From NCBI RefSeq assembly GCF_003590095.1, contig NC_039481.1, forward strand, positions 13,795,895 to 13,859,894: DNA of 64,000 bases, in the 5' to 3' direction. The stretch is from Trichoplusia ni (Eukaryota > Arthropoda > Insecta > Lepidoptera > Noctuidae). Below, piece by piece: positions 31,301-43,100 of this stretch. Position 1 is the stretch's first letter. Every line of letters starts with the position of its first letter. The translations under genes were made by a program, and so were the position numbers. Under the pieces are notes generated by a model, which had not been told where the DNA came from, made no database searches, and saw nothing but the letters and a program-made list of their open reading frames with translations.

Positions 31301-31889
31301 TCAGCCAACTAGTTGGTCACTCCCCTATTCCGCCATATTTATTTTCTTTTAATGGATTTAATCAATTGACATTTCCGTGACTGCCGCACTTTCAGCGGTT
31401 AATGGCTAACGGCCGCTTTCTATATTCGATCTCGAATCTAAGATTCAAATCAATCCAGATTTTACTCAATCCCTCGATTGAGCTTGAATCTGCATTTCAT
31501 TAATCGATCTCGTCTCGAAATCCATCGAAAAAAAACGGATAGATCGCCCTGCTAAACGTCTTGTTTTACGCATGTGCAGAAAAAGTACTTCAGCGATTAT
31601 TAATGATTAAAATGGTGGCTTTTTTTTTAAAGCTTATCTATTTTATGTATACTCACTAGAAATTGCACAAAATACAAAAATAAAAGATGGAGAAGTCGTA
31701 GCGGTAAAATACTGTAATTCTACCTCAAGATTAGAAAAAGCATAAACGACAATAAACGTTTATTGATGAGCAACGGAACGTCAGTCAATCGAAAAGTTGT
31801 CAGTCAGTTTGACATTAACATTTTAAAATCGCAAGTTTTTTTGTTTTGTTTTTCCGATGTCTCTCTGTCTGTGTCTGTTATTGAATAGA
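28386..31889. other. No assured gene; AT-rich DNA with one weak exon candidate
   Basis: I see no recognised gene. The only item of note is a 52-bp open segment at 29428-29479 between splice-like sites (separate entry). Two overlapping opposite-strand frames at 29635-29921 are unrecognised. Confidence 0.4.
29428..29479 (+). CDS. Weak candidate exon
   Basis: A strong acceptor (TATTTTTTTCCTTCCAG) precedes 52 bases open in only one frame, encoding a polar 17-residue stretch rich in Tyr, Glu, Arg and Gln. A moderate donor CG|GTCAGT follows. No family is recognised and chance is quite possible. Confidence 0.18.
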
Positions 31890-32358
31890 ATACAGCGGTA
31901 ATATTCGAGCGCGTTCAGAATAAGTTCACGCGCCATCTGTACAAGAAACTGTATGGGGTGTATCCGTTCTACCTACTCATGGATCTCACTCTGTTTGTTC
32001 TGGGCATGGTTGGCAATAATCAACTGTATATGAGATGGGAATTTGCACTGGTCGTCTACTTGGTGAAGGTGCTTCGTGGAGTGGAGAATCACCCGGAAGT
32101 ATTGCAGCGCTTGAGTGTGTGTACCGGACCGCTACGTGTGGCGGCGGCGAAACCCGCACCTACTGATAGTTCCTACAGCGAGAATCCCAAAGCACCTTAC
32201 AAGAGCTCTCCACACCACCAACTTCTTCAAAAGCAGACTGACGTGTTTATATGTTTTAATAATGTAATGTGTTGCAATTTTTGTTTAGTTTAAGTTCTTA
32301 GCTGTCGCATTAGTGTAAACCCTGTAATGATACTCATGGTTTTAAATAAATAAATCAA
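31890..32358 (+). pseudogene. LINE (non-LTR retrotransposon) ORF2 C-terminus and 3' tail
   Basis: From about 31898 the plus strand encodes the tail end of a reverse-transcriptase polyprotein: FERVQNKF, then a YGVYPFY segment, then a Leu/Val-rich helix with YLVKVLRGVENHPEVL. This layout is typical of the region after the RT domain in CR1/jockey-like LINEs. The frame drifts into non-LINE-like sequence before a stop at 32291-32293, and a 3' tail with (TAAA)n ends near 32356. Upstream RT and endonuclease domains are missing, so it is a dead 5'-truncated copy. The exact clade is uncertain. Confidence 0.7.
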
Positions 32359-34602
32359 AACGAGAATATTATAATCGTTATCTATTGATTCCAGTATTAT
32401 AGATATTGGTAAAAGTGTACTTAGTACACAAAAACTATAATACCGAGAGCAAAAAAGTTTAAGCGTCAGCTTATGCTTAGCAATCCAAAAGAATTACTGA
32501 GCGCTGGTCTTCAGCTTAAATCCTTGACCCCCGTTTACAAGTAAAGTACAGAACAACCACTCGATACCTACATCACAATCACAATTACAAATTTTAAGGA
32601 CAGAGTTTGTTCTACTTCGCTGTCACTACTATCCCAGTCCGATAGCTGAGCTAATACTTCAAGATCGCTATCACTATCACTTGAAAATATTTCCATTTTA
32701 ACAGATTTCTCAGTACAATCCGTAAAAAATTGGGGATCGCAATTATAGATCAAAAAAGGCCAAAAATCGATTTGTCAAAACCAGAGATCGGTTATAGAAA
32801 ACGCATAACTGTCACTTTCGTACAAATACCAATCTAAAATCTCGATCCGCCCTCCCAAAGATAGATTGAAGAAAAAGATCGAGAAAACGATCCATGGATC
32901 GGTTATAGAAACACTAAAAGTTGTAAATGGATTCAAATGTCAATCTCGATCCGTAAATTAGGGATTGAGATCGAATATAGAAAGCGGCCGTAATTCTACT
33001 TCAGTGTTGCCATTTCATTATAACTAAAATGCATTATTGGATTTTTATAAATGGATTCTGTTTTCAAATTGAAATAGCAGAAAAAGGTTTTACAAATAGC
33101 GCTCTCAGTTATCCTTTTTCGAATAACGTGTGTTTATTTTTGCAAAATTTTGAATAATGTTCATGTTTGCAAATGAAAGCCATTAAAAATGCATGAGATA
33201 GTTAGATACGTAATAACTCCCTAAAAAAATAAACAACAAATTTTAAACGAACACTACCTACACACATTATTTAAAATTCTGCTTTTTACGCGCATCTAGT
33301 TTACTATTACGTTCTTTTTGCTGGATTCCTGAACTTTTTTGGTCAAAGTTTATTATCACATTATGACTGAGATCTCGATGTTTAATCGCAAAATCGTGCC
33401 AAAAATCATAGGACAAGCCAGTTAACTTATTTTCTATAAGCTATCAGACTCATTACATTTTCATATGAAGCCGACATTGGGTGTCACCCCATCGATCAGA
33501 GCGCTGCTGGTCCACATCCAGCTCCTACTTAATGTACTTATTGCTGTGATCGATCACCGCCAGAGGACACCCGAATCCATTAAACCGTGTCTAATTGATC
33601 GTCGGAGGAATTGAAAACGGCAAAAAGTAGCCGAGTCTCCCCTCGGCGGACGTCTAAAGTATTCGGCGACTTGGCGTGCAACTATGCAGGAAGTCGGTGG
33701 ACGACATAGCTCCGACGAAATTTAGGAAATTCCAGTTGGAAATTGTTTAAATACAAGGGTAATACTTAGTAGCCGGTTCGTAGGTTTGCAAGAATATCTG
33801 GTCGCTTCAAGTGCGGGCTTTGAATTTATGTGGGTATAGCTATGATATACACGTTGTTGCAGTTTTTATTGTATGTAATTAAAATCACGTCATTTTGAAG
33901 CATCTGTCGTTCTAAGTAGTGCCAAGTTCAAAGTACTCAAAGTATTAAAACAATTTTGTTGAAGTTTTGCCGCTAAATCTATAGACAACAACCAGCTCCA
34001 GCCGCAGACAGAATACAATCAATTATTCTATACTTTCGTTACACCTGTATTTGTCGAAGAATAGAGAAGCTATTCCGCCATCAATGCTATGCTATACAAG
34101 CAATAGCGAAAATTGTACCAAGTTAAGCCTTTATGGAAACTATGGCAATCTCTCATAAAGGTACAAAATTTGAAATTTGATACAATACCTAATATGTGTC
34201 CTTTAAATGATAATGTAGAGGGTAAATATATTGTAGTGTAATAAACATATAGGTGAGGTTCTACTATCGTACTATAGGCGCTGACGGCGGCGCTCCGCGC
34301 GCGAGGCTCGCGACGCGGCATACCTCGGATTGCGGGCGCTCCGCCCTGACCCGCAACGTGTACACATGATCTCACATACTAGTCTAGCTCTAGATAACGC
34401 TAAGACCTATATTCGGTGATATTAGAGGATTTAGGGAACCTGCCTTTGAAATTTTTGTGGGTTGCGAAAATATCGGTTTTAGGATGTAAACCAAATACAG
34501 TGAAACTTTTTTAACATACAGTTGTAGTACCTATTGGACGACAAATGTCAAAATTCAAATGATTTTGGTAATGTTATGTTGAGAGTCTCAGACAGTGACA
34601 GT
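32359..34602. other. No gene seen; contains nested inverted repeats and a GC island
   Basis: No exon is supported. A nested foldback lies at 33479-33572 (separate entry) and a GC-rich block at about 34270-34370. The short acidic minus-strand frame at 32568-32753, with Asp/Ser/Glu runs, is not recognised. Confidence 0.45.
33479..33572. repeat. Nested inverted repeats, potential branched stem-loop
   Basis: Outer arms GGGTGTC (33479-33485) and GACACCC (33566-33572) enclose inner arms ATCGATCA (33491-33498) and TGATCGAT (33547-33554). A small GCTGG/CCAGC stem lies near 33506-33523. All three pairs nest, so one folded structure of about 94 bases is possible. Confidence 0.5.
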
Positions 34603-34765
34603 TTCATTCGACTCAAGGAACTTAATCCTTGTGTCGCGGGGATTTCACAAACATTCATGCTAGCAACAAGAAACCAAGACTCTGAACATGCATTCTCGAA
34701 TCCTATGCGGGGATCTAGACCACGACTCACCACGCACAGTCGATATACACCAGTCCGGTATCCAA
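34603..34765 (-). mobile_element. Diverged tRNA-derived SINE
   Basis: It shares with the 27351 copy, in order, the blocks AACTTAATCC-TGTG, CGGGG-TTTCACAAACAT, CATTC and a degraded GGGGATC B-box region. The A box is largely lost. Confidence 0.55.
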
Positions 34766-35739
34766 ACATAACTTCACGTACTACAAAATGATATAGCAAA
34801 AATATTCCCTCCAGGCCATTCAAAGTGAACAAGAGGCCTGCCGCTAGTATGCCTGTAATTCCATAAATCCTTTCTCCAAAATCGTTTCAAGAACAAAAAA
34901 GTCTTTTCTTAAGACAGCCTCTGTCCTGAAGGTATTGGCTCACAATGGCGCGTGATTGCGCCGTGTGCCTGCATAAATCACGGCCGTTATTGTGTGGTCT
35001 AATGCATAAGGGTCCCGGCGAAATTACTCAACACCGATACATGTACCGCACGACAAGCTCGGTGCGATATTGTGAGGGAACAAGGAGTGCGGTCTTAAAA
35101 ATTTGTAGACTTGTGTTATTTGTTACCATGTGGGAGAATTGAAAAAAAAGAACGGCAAGATATGTAATATAGCTTCACAGTTTTGAGTTTACAAATGCTT
35201 TAATTCGTAGTCTATTTTTACTTCAAAAAACAAAGAGGTTTAATATAATTGCCTTATTACAATTGTCCTTTTTTGCCACATAAAAGATCGCTGCTACTAA
35301 TAAACCCGACCACACTCTGCATTAAATATTACCACAGCATATTCACCGGTATATGAATGCGACAATGAGACAAAGACATACTTTCGCAGCGGGCTTTAAA
35401 TTAGGTTAATTAACTTAAACATACTTACATAATTTTAGTTCACCTGCACCGAGTTACATGCGGCTACAACTTTAGTTCCGCGGGATGAAACAATACGGTT
35501 ACCGTATGTGCTTTAAATTAAACTTCGTTTTTTGGTCTTATTTACTTTTAAACTACCATTAGTATTAACTTGCTGTTTTTTCAAGTACTGAGATATATGA
35601 GTAACCCTCTCTGCTACAAGCTTCTAATAATAAATAGGGGAAGTTTGGCTCCTTGAATATAATTTTCAAAATTGAAGTGCGGTACACCTGCCGGTATGGC
35701 CATTCTTTTTCCTTTTGGAGCCTCTATCTGTCTATTATA
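34766..35739. other. No gene seen
   Basis: Mostly AT-rich. A short GC-richer frame at 34945-35142 is unrecognised. Confidence 0.4.
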
Positions 35740-35845
35740 CAGCCAGGCCAGAACAAACATTCGTAAAATCGTAAACCTCACAAATGCATGCCCTCCGCGG
35801 AAATCGAACCACTGCTCACCACACGGCCATCCGCATATAAGCGAC
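35740..35845 (-). mobile_element. SINE fragment, tRNA-derived family
   Basis: The block AACAAACATTCGTAAAATCG and the degraded tRNA head (CCGCGGAAATCGAACC, then ACACGGCCATCCGC) match the order of the 27351 SINE. It directly abuts a Helitron-like element. Confidence 0.5.
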
Positions 35846-35857
35846 TTTTGGTTTATA

Positions 35858-36139
35858 CTAGCTGACCCAGCAAACGTTGTTTTGCCTCATAAATTATTTC
35901 TAGTTGTATGTATTTTTTTACGCCAAATTATAAAAAATTAAAAACAAAAAATTTCGTCCAAAAAATAAAATGTTTTTTTTTTTGTGTGAGCAACCCTTAA
36001 CACTTAGGAGTACGAAAAATAGATGTTGGTCGATTCTCAGACCTACAGAATACGCATATAAAATTTGGTAAAAATCGGTTAAGCCCTTTCGAAGGAGTAC
36101 GGCAACTAACATCGTGACACGGGAATTTTATATATTAGA
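35858..36139 (-). mobile_element. Helitron-like element or similar lepidopteran repeat
   Basis: In minus orientation it starts TCTAATATATAAAATTCCC and ends GCTGGGTCAGCTAG next to a T, with a small GCAAA/TTTGC stem before the end. The internal CTGAGAAT, ATTTTATATGCG and ACCGATTTTTACC blocks are of a type common in lepidopteran genomes. Class assignment (Helitron or LINE tail) rests on the TC...CTAG ends. Confidence 0.5.
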
Positions 36140-37687
36140 TGTTACACTTTTATATATCTTAACAACAGTTTAACAATAGTAACATGCATATAAGCCAAGG
36201 GAAATGGTTAAGTTCGAGCGAACCGAAACCACCAACCACCTACCACCACCAACACAAAATCCACCTTCATTGATTTTAATTTATACTATAATTTGAATTA
36301 TATTCAAAATGCTAACCTGTCTAAATTAAACTAAGACGGACTGAGTTACTAGACAGATTCGCCTCCTCCGCTTACCAATTGCGGCAAAACATAATTCTCC
36401 TCAGATTCCTTCTAAGAAATCTTAGATAATGCGTTCCAGGTTCGATGCTCGTTTCACTCATTTATTCCACTCGCTCCTTGTTCGTAATTGTTCCCTTTGT
36501 TACTTTACCAAGGTACTTAGTAAAGGTATTCTCGAGAAATATTAACTTAATATCAATTATAACTGTAATTAAATTAGACCTTCGCAGACGACTATTAAAA
36601 TCTCAGTTCTTTGGTACGAAGTTTGAGATGGAGACCGAATTTGAATATGTTCAGAGCTGTTGAATTGTTCTACCTTAACGCTAATAATAGTAAGGGCACT
36701 GGCAGAGAAGAGCTTTAAGCAAAGGCTTGATATGTTGTGGAATAAAGATTAGTCAAAATATAACAGATAAAGAGATTTTATTTCGCAAATGTGTGTCATG
36801 TTTTAAACGTGCGTCCATACGATGATATAATAATTAAAAGGAAGAACCATAAATAATGCAAAAATAATATACATAATTAATCTTATTTGGTACACTCTTC
36901 AAACTAGACCAAGTCAATACAGTATTCTTTAAAAACGAACCTTGAAATTATTTGTTACTTAAAACAACATTATAGGAGTCTTTAATTATAACATGCCGCC
37001 AATACAGAATTGACCCTATAAATTATAGTTTGACTATCAACAAACTAGGGTGTGTTTTTGCAAACTATATTTGCACGTCCAAAGCGAAATATTATCACTA
37101 CATAATAATCATTTTGGCTGAACTTTTGGCCACAGCAAACTGATAAATAACAACAGCTATTAATTATAACAAAATATCTAATGTAACATCTATTACGTAA
37201 CAAATACTCCCTATTATCGATATTTCCATATTTCCAGTATTTTATTATCCTATTCCATTTCCACCAACACATCAGATATCGTAAAATGTTAAGGTTCTTT
37301 TGAATTACGTATCGAGTATAAATATCTACGTCAAATCATAAATATCGGAGATCGACAAAATAAAATAAAAGCTACGGAACCCGTAAACAGGTCGTTATCC
37401 CGGGACATGTCCAAATCTATTGTCTCCAAATACTTTACATGCTAATGGCCACTTAATTTGGTCCAGTCGATACCACTATACGATTAAAGTTAGAAGTATC
37501 ACACTTCCGAAATGCTCTCGGATGATCTTTTACGGACAATTAATATTTCAGTGATAGAAAGTCTTTTTGGACTATATTAGTCATAAAGTAACAAACATTT
37601 TCTGATTATGTTTTATAGTATTTTCATCGTGTTCACAATTTTCTCCGTAGTGGTTTTTCTATGTTAATCTCTGACGTGTACAATGGT
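36140..37687. other. No gene seen; AT-rich
   Basis: No recognisable repeat or exon. Short frames at 36445 and 37045 lack coding character. Confidence 0.4.
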
Positions 37688-37743
37688 CTTGCGCAAGTGC
37701 GCGGGTGGTCCGGCCACCCAGCCGCATCACAGTTATCGATAAC
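37688..37743. promoter_or_regulatory. Cluster of three perfect palindromes (candidate enhancer core)
   Basis: Within 56 bp lie CTTGCGCAAG (37688-37697; C/EBP-like TTGCGCAA core), GGGTGG/CCACCC (37703-37719; 5-base loop) and GTTATCGATAAC (37732-37743; contains TATCGATA, the DREF/DRE consensus). Such close packing of dimeric sites suggests a regulatory element; function is inferred. Confidence 0.4.
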
Positions 37744-40080
37744 GCACCACACTAGGCCCACTAAAGTGCGTTGCATGTCGATTTTATCGAGCGCTTTAAT
37801 TATAATAGTTGGCCGCCGCCTCTATTTATCGATGACCAAGAAATATGAGATAGGTCGACAAGGAAGCTTAATGTACCAGAGATAACCTCTGCCGTCGATT
37901 TATTTTGACGTTTGCTTTTATTATCTGTGCTACGATGGTTTTTGATAGTCGCTAAGTCCACGGCTAGCGACATAAGACGCGAGCACGGGCTTAATGCTCC
38001 ATTCATTCTTATTTGTCGTTCATTCATGTGAGATTACTTTTTGAGTCCCAAGTTTCTAATGAGACACCACTGTCGAGGATTTAAAGTGCTGCATCAGCTT
38101 CGTCATTTACCGTTGGCAAACAAAAAGATAATCACAGCAATTAAAATGATTTAATGAATAATAAATTAACAAAATAAAATGAATATTTAAACATAACATA
38201 TCACGCAAATCCCGTAATTAATAGATAACATAAACACCCGCACTAATGAACAACGCATTACGTCATTTCGGTTTCCAATTTGCCCCTCGTACAATGTTGA
38301 TTGGTGTGAGAACCTTCAATATCAACGTAATCGGCTTTTAATTACCGGTCCCAAACAAATCCGCATCGCGACCGGGCACGGGTCGTGGCGCCGGTCTCCC
38401 GGCCGCCCGGCACCCCGCGCCCCAACAATGCCGGCTTCCGACGTATCGACGATTTAGAAACGGTTCCTGTGATTCGATGCGCGAATCCCTGACGGTATTT
38501 CCTTACGAAGTATCTTAATTGTGGCTAATTGCAAGAAAAGCCCTCCCATTAGAGCCCTCCTCGCAAAGAGTAAACGAATTAACAGACACGTAGCTCGCTA
38601 ACAAAGAGGCGGTAAATTCGTTTTAAAACACCCCGGTACAGGTGCGAAAAAGCCAGCTCTAAGTAGAATAGATTAAAGTATGCTAAAACAACAAGGCCAG
38701 ATTTCAATGCGATAAAATCATAAAGTTCCATTTTTCTGTTGAGGTAATAACAAAACACCGTTTTTTGTTTGATATAAAAGAACGGTGCCATAGATTTTCT
38801 TCTATACATTGGAACGTTGTTTCGTTCAAATTAGGAATTGCGCTGCGTTTTGTTTCTGCGTCGCATGTATTACAAAGTGGGCCGTTAATGTGGCGGTTAA
38901 TTGACCGACTCATTAGTGGCAGACAGTGGCGGAAGGCGGCATCTCTTCTGAACTATACTCAGCGTGACAACCGACCACCTTCGCTTCTAAGTCCAGGGTG
39001 CAAGGTCGAATTTCCTGTGAAAACTTCATCTTTATACTTGGAAGTGTTTAGAATCGTGCGAACTGCATTCGGTTTCCGCTCTCGCAAGTTCAATACCACC
39101 ATGACTGCACTTAGGGCTACCGTGTATTTTCAGTTAAAAGATGCCGTGAATTTCTCTGAATGGACGATTTTAAAATGTTGACTAAATTGAGTACCTATAT
39201 TTTACTTTAACTGAAATGTTATTGTATTTCTCTTTATCTATAAATTGAATAATCTAGTAAAACATTTAACCAAAGCCACAATAGTAAAAGCTTCAGGAGT
39301 ATAAAATGAACCGAAATATTTGACCAATTCCGCTCACTAGGGCCGCATACGATAACAACACAACAGCCCTAATTGCGGTAGTCAGGTGCGGAAATTAAAC
39401 GCGTCGGATATAATCTGTGCCGACGTTTATGTGCGTCTGTAGGTATGATACAAGTGCACTAATCGTCCGCAGAGCCGCACATTAAATTGAACGCACTTGA
39501 CAATTAGTGCGTAATATGGTGCACGTTAAAGCCAGGATTGCTGATGCAATTTTGCTAATTAATCTGTCGATAAACCGTGGTTTTCTACGAACCGATAATG
39601 TATCCGGCCTACAAGGATACAAAAGCTATTTAAAGAACAATTTATGAAGAAATATAAATTTTATAGTGTTTTGTGTTTTGCTGAAAACATTTATCACCAA
39701 GGGTATCTTTATTTTAGGAATAGAATTGTAAAAAGAATCATTTCATTACTAGATAACACTTTTGAAAATACACGTTACTTTTGCACCTCTATTTTCTCGA
39801 AGTTGACTCATTCTTTTCCACAATAAACTTACAGAGTAATAACTAGACAGAAAAATATAAAATGTACGAAAATCGCCCCTGTGGCGCGTCTGCCTCGCGC
39901 GTCGCCACGGCCGGCTGACCAAAGCAACAATAATAGTTTCATCAGCTAACATCTACTCGCTATGTGTGAAACTTACGTTCTAACATTCTACTAGGTATTT
40001 CAGAACTTAGTAACAAGAACATTTAACTCGTGTTCATACGTACCTACTGTTGGTTATTTAGTTCAATGTATTAATGTTCA
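37744..40080. other. No assured gene; GC-rich island and one unrecognised frame
   Basis: A GC-rich block lies at about 38340-38480. The 138-codon plus-strand frame 38765-39181 (its first codon is not ATG-like in context) has no recognisable domain. A small CpG-rich patch is at about 39870-39920. Confidence 0.4.
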
Positions 40081-40102
40081 TTATTTTTCTTTTCAGGTAA
40101 GT
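40081..40102 (+). promoter_or_regulatory. Recursive splice site (juxtaposed acceptor and donor)
   Basis: A long pyrimidine run ends TTTTCTTTTCAG and is followed at once by GTAAGTA, with the AG|GT junction at 40096/40097. This is the ratchet-point consensus known from long insect introns, where the upstream exon is spliced here and regenerates a donor. A second donor, GTGAGT, follows at 40143. It implies that the window lies inside a long plus-strand intron. Confidence 0.65.
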
Positions 40103-40142
40103 ACGTCCAAACTCTTCTGGAATACTTTGGTGTTTTTGTAGG
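40097..40142 (+). other. Candidate RS-exon (46 bp) downstream of the recursive splice site
   Basis: The 46 bases between the CAG acceptor and the GTGAGT donor at 40143-40148 begin with GTAAGT itself. In the RS-exon model this cryptic exon is defined first, then removed using its own regenerated 5' donor. It contains a TAG near its end and is probably excluded from mature mRNA. Confidence 0.5.
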
Positions 40143-40148
40143 GTGAGT

Positions 40149-43100
40149 TTTTGTAAGTTAGCAAAATTGTATCAAATTAGGAATAAGGCTGACAATTAAT
40201 AATGGTAATTTCATTATTAATAGTCATCAGTCTATATTTACCTCTTCATGTATTCTTGCCTCTAATGGCTTTTCAATTTTCTCCTAAGAATAAAACACTC
40301 AGTCCTATTTCATGGCCGAGAAATAATAACATTTAGTCTGCTCATAATCCGAATGATCCACAATTTACATTCAGTTTCATAAACCACAAGAAAACCACTT
40401 CCACCGAAATATGTAAACAGAAAAACATTTCCAAGTTTGTGGTAATATTCAACCTCCTTAACAAAAGGTTCTAAACCTCCTTCATTACTTTTAAGCGGGA
40501 ACGGCGGCCATCTTTCTCCGGTGTCGCAGACGAGTCGCAACTGTCTCCAACCTCTACGTCACGACATTAAAACTTCTGGATAAGGCTCGAGAAACATCAA
40601 AGTTTTTCATTTTCATTTACATATTTTCGTGTGGAGAGAAAATGTTTTTGATGTTATCTTAGTGCTTTTAGCACATAGATGTATGCTGGATGGAACGAAT
40701 GGGAGAGCGAGTTAAAGCACTATGACTCAGTAGAGCTTTGTCTTCTATTTTCCCACTTACCTACTATCTAAATATGTAACTTCCTAATCTCCATAGCTAC
40801 TGTTGTCAATATTTAAAGCCACCAGACAGAATTGACAAAAGCTGTAACTGTCAAGTGATGCTGAACTGTCAAACCTCGTCATAAGGCATAAGCATACGTA
40901 TCCACACACATTAATATTCAGTGAGCTCAGGTATTTTCCTCTCATGAATGTCAGCCGTACATTAATTATCACACAGTTGAGGCATATCTAGTCACACTCG
41001 CGACAACACTCAACTCGTAAAACTGAATTAAAAGCGTGAAAACGCCGAAGTTGCGATGTGTGATGAATTGCCGGTAATGCGCGCTCGCGAGCGGCGCCCT
41101 GTATGACTTGTGTCTCGTTAAAACTTATACAATGTTTGTTATGTTATCATTTTTATTTTTAAATTCCTTACGCAGAATAATTTTCCCGCAAAACATAAAT
41201 AAAGCCAAAGAATATACACTTAAAAAACCACTTCTTTGTTTAAGTACTAAAAGAAATGCTGGATCTTGTTCAAACGTGAATACTTCAATAGTTCTTGTTC
41301 TGCAAAGAAAGGAACATTAATAACAGCGAGTATTCAGTAAAGGCTACCATATTCTCCTTTAGTGTTTGTAGTTATCAACTGAACTGGCAAATAGAGGCCG
41401 TTACGTGATCGTATTAAGCACGTACGTCTATAATACATACATCTCGGTACAAGTTTTCCTTAACGAGCTAGACTTTCCCAGAGTATTTTATTCTACGAAG
41501 GCCGGCTAAACAGCCAGCAACCATTACTATAATGCGTATAGTCCTTTATCACACCAAATGACAGCTTCCAGTTAATGTTCGAATGAATTTAAATTGGTAA
41601 TTATTAATAACGAACTTTGTGTCTGTCGTTAAAATTATCCGAAATCCATTTAGCTCGGTCTGATTTAAAAATAGAAGTACATTTTTTTGTGAATCGAATA
41701 AATACTCTTTGAGAATAATGAGATGACATAAAAGCTTTTTAAATAATTCACTTTTGGACATTTTAAAACGGTATTTTGAATTATAGTTTCGAATTAAGAA
41801 TTTTGTTTTAAACCGTCGTTTACGTCAATGTCTTTAATTGTTATGATGATTTAATTCGTTGTTCATTAATTATGGTGTGGCTGTTAACCAGATAGGTTAA
41901 TTTAGATGAGACGTAATGCATAGATTACACGTAGATTTGTGATGGAGATAACTAAGATAATGATAAAGTTACGAGATTACTGCTTTACTACTAACTGAGA
42001 TTGTAATACAGAGTAATTAGAATGGATATTACCCGATCATAATTTAATAAACACATGTTTTATAGATCTATCGCGACTTATATCCAGTTATAGCGATGAT
42101 CTACAAAGCTTACTTAAATATGCAAGCAATTTTAATTCCCTTTACCCAAGATAAAACAACTTTAGGTTGACTGTCGCCAAATTTCGCATGTAAATTATCA
42201 AAACCATGCAAATGTTGGCGCACGACAAGTGACCCGAAACATGCGGCAGAGCAGGTAGACATAATTAATTCTTAGCCAACTATGCCTGTATGTTTGAATA
42301 TTAAATGCGCTAAGAGATAAAATGGTAATGCGTGCATATGCATGCATATTTATATGCGGCGAGTTAGGGGGCGGATAACGCCTAGATCGGATTAACTCCG
42401 GTTATTATTGCGATGTGGGATTAATAATATTTTTTATAGGAATAACAGGAGTAAACATCGTTATGTAGCGGGTTTACAGCTTTGTGATGACGGTGGTCGA
42501 TTAAATAAGTTGTTACGTTTATTATGCCTATCCTAGGTGTCAAGTTGTTATTTTTAGATTCTCGTTTCATTGACGATGTCTCGTGGAATGGGCATTAGGA
42601 TCTTGGAGATTACACAGGAAATTGCTTGAAATTATAATCTTTTTTTACATTTTATATAGAAATGGGATACAAATATAAGAAATATCTTACAATTTTATTA
42701 AAAAGAACTGATTAATAACTACTTGCTATTTTTTTTAGTTCAATCTGTCACAAAGGCAAGCAGACAATTACTATTAAAGACTTTCATTTATATTCTATAG
42801 AAACTACAAATAAAATAAATATTTAAATGGAATTCTATATAAGTATACCAATGTACGTGTCTGGTGCCAAACATAATGAAGTACTCTCTGGAATTAATCA
42901 GTTCGGTCTGATAAAAGTGGCGTTTCTAATTAAGTAATGTGCTGGATTGGCAAGGCTTAGTGAATTATTTCGTATTCTCGCAATAGGTGAGAATTCGTGT
43001 GTTAATTAGATATACGACTTTACTGGGATATTAAATTCTGTAGTTAAGTCACAGCTTTCGACAAATATAGATACAGAGGCAAATTGTAGAGGCTTTTTGT

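Noticed and set aside
38765..39181. 138-codon plus-strand frame
   Set aside because: No domain, signal or codon pattern recognised; starts without good context and lies in a locally stop-poor block.
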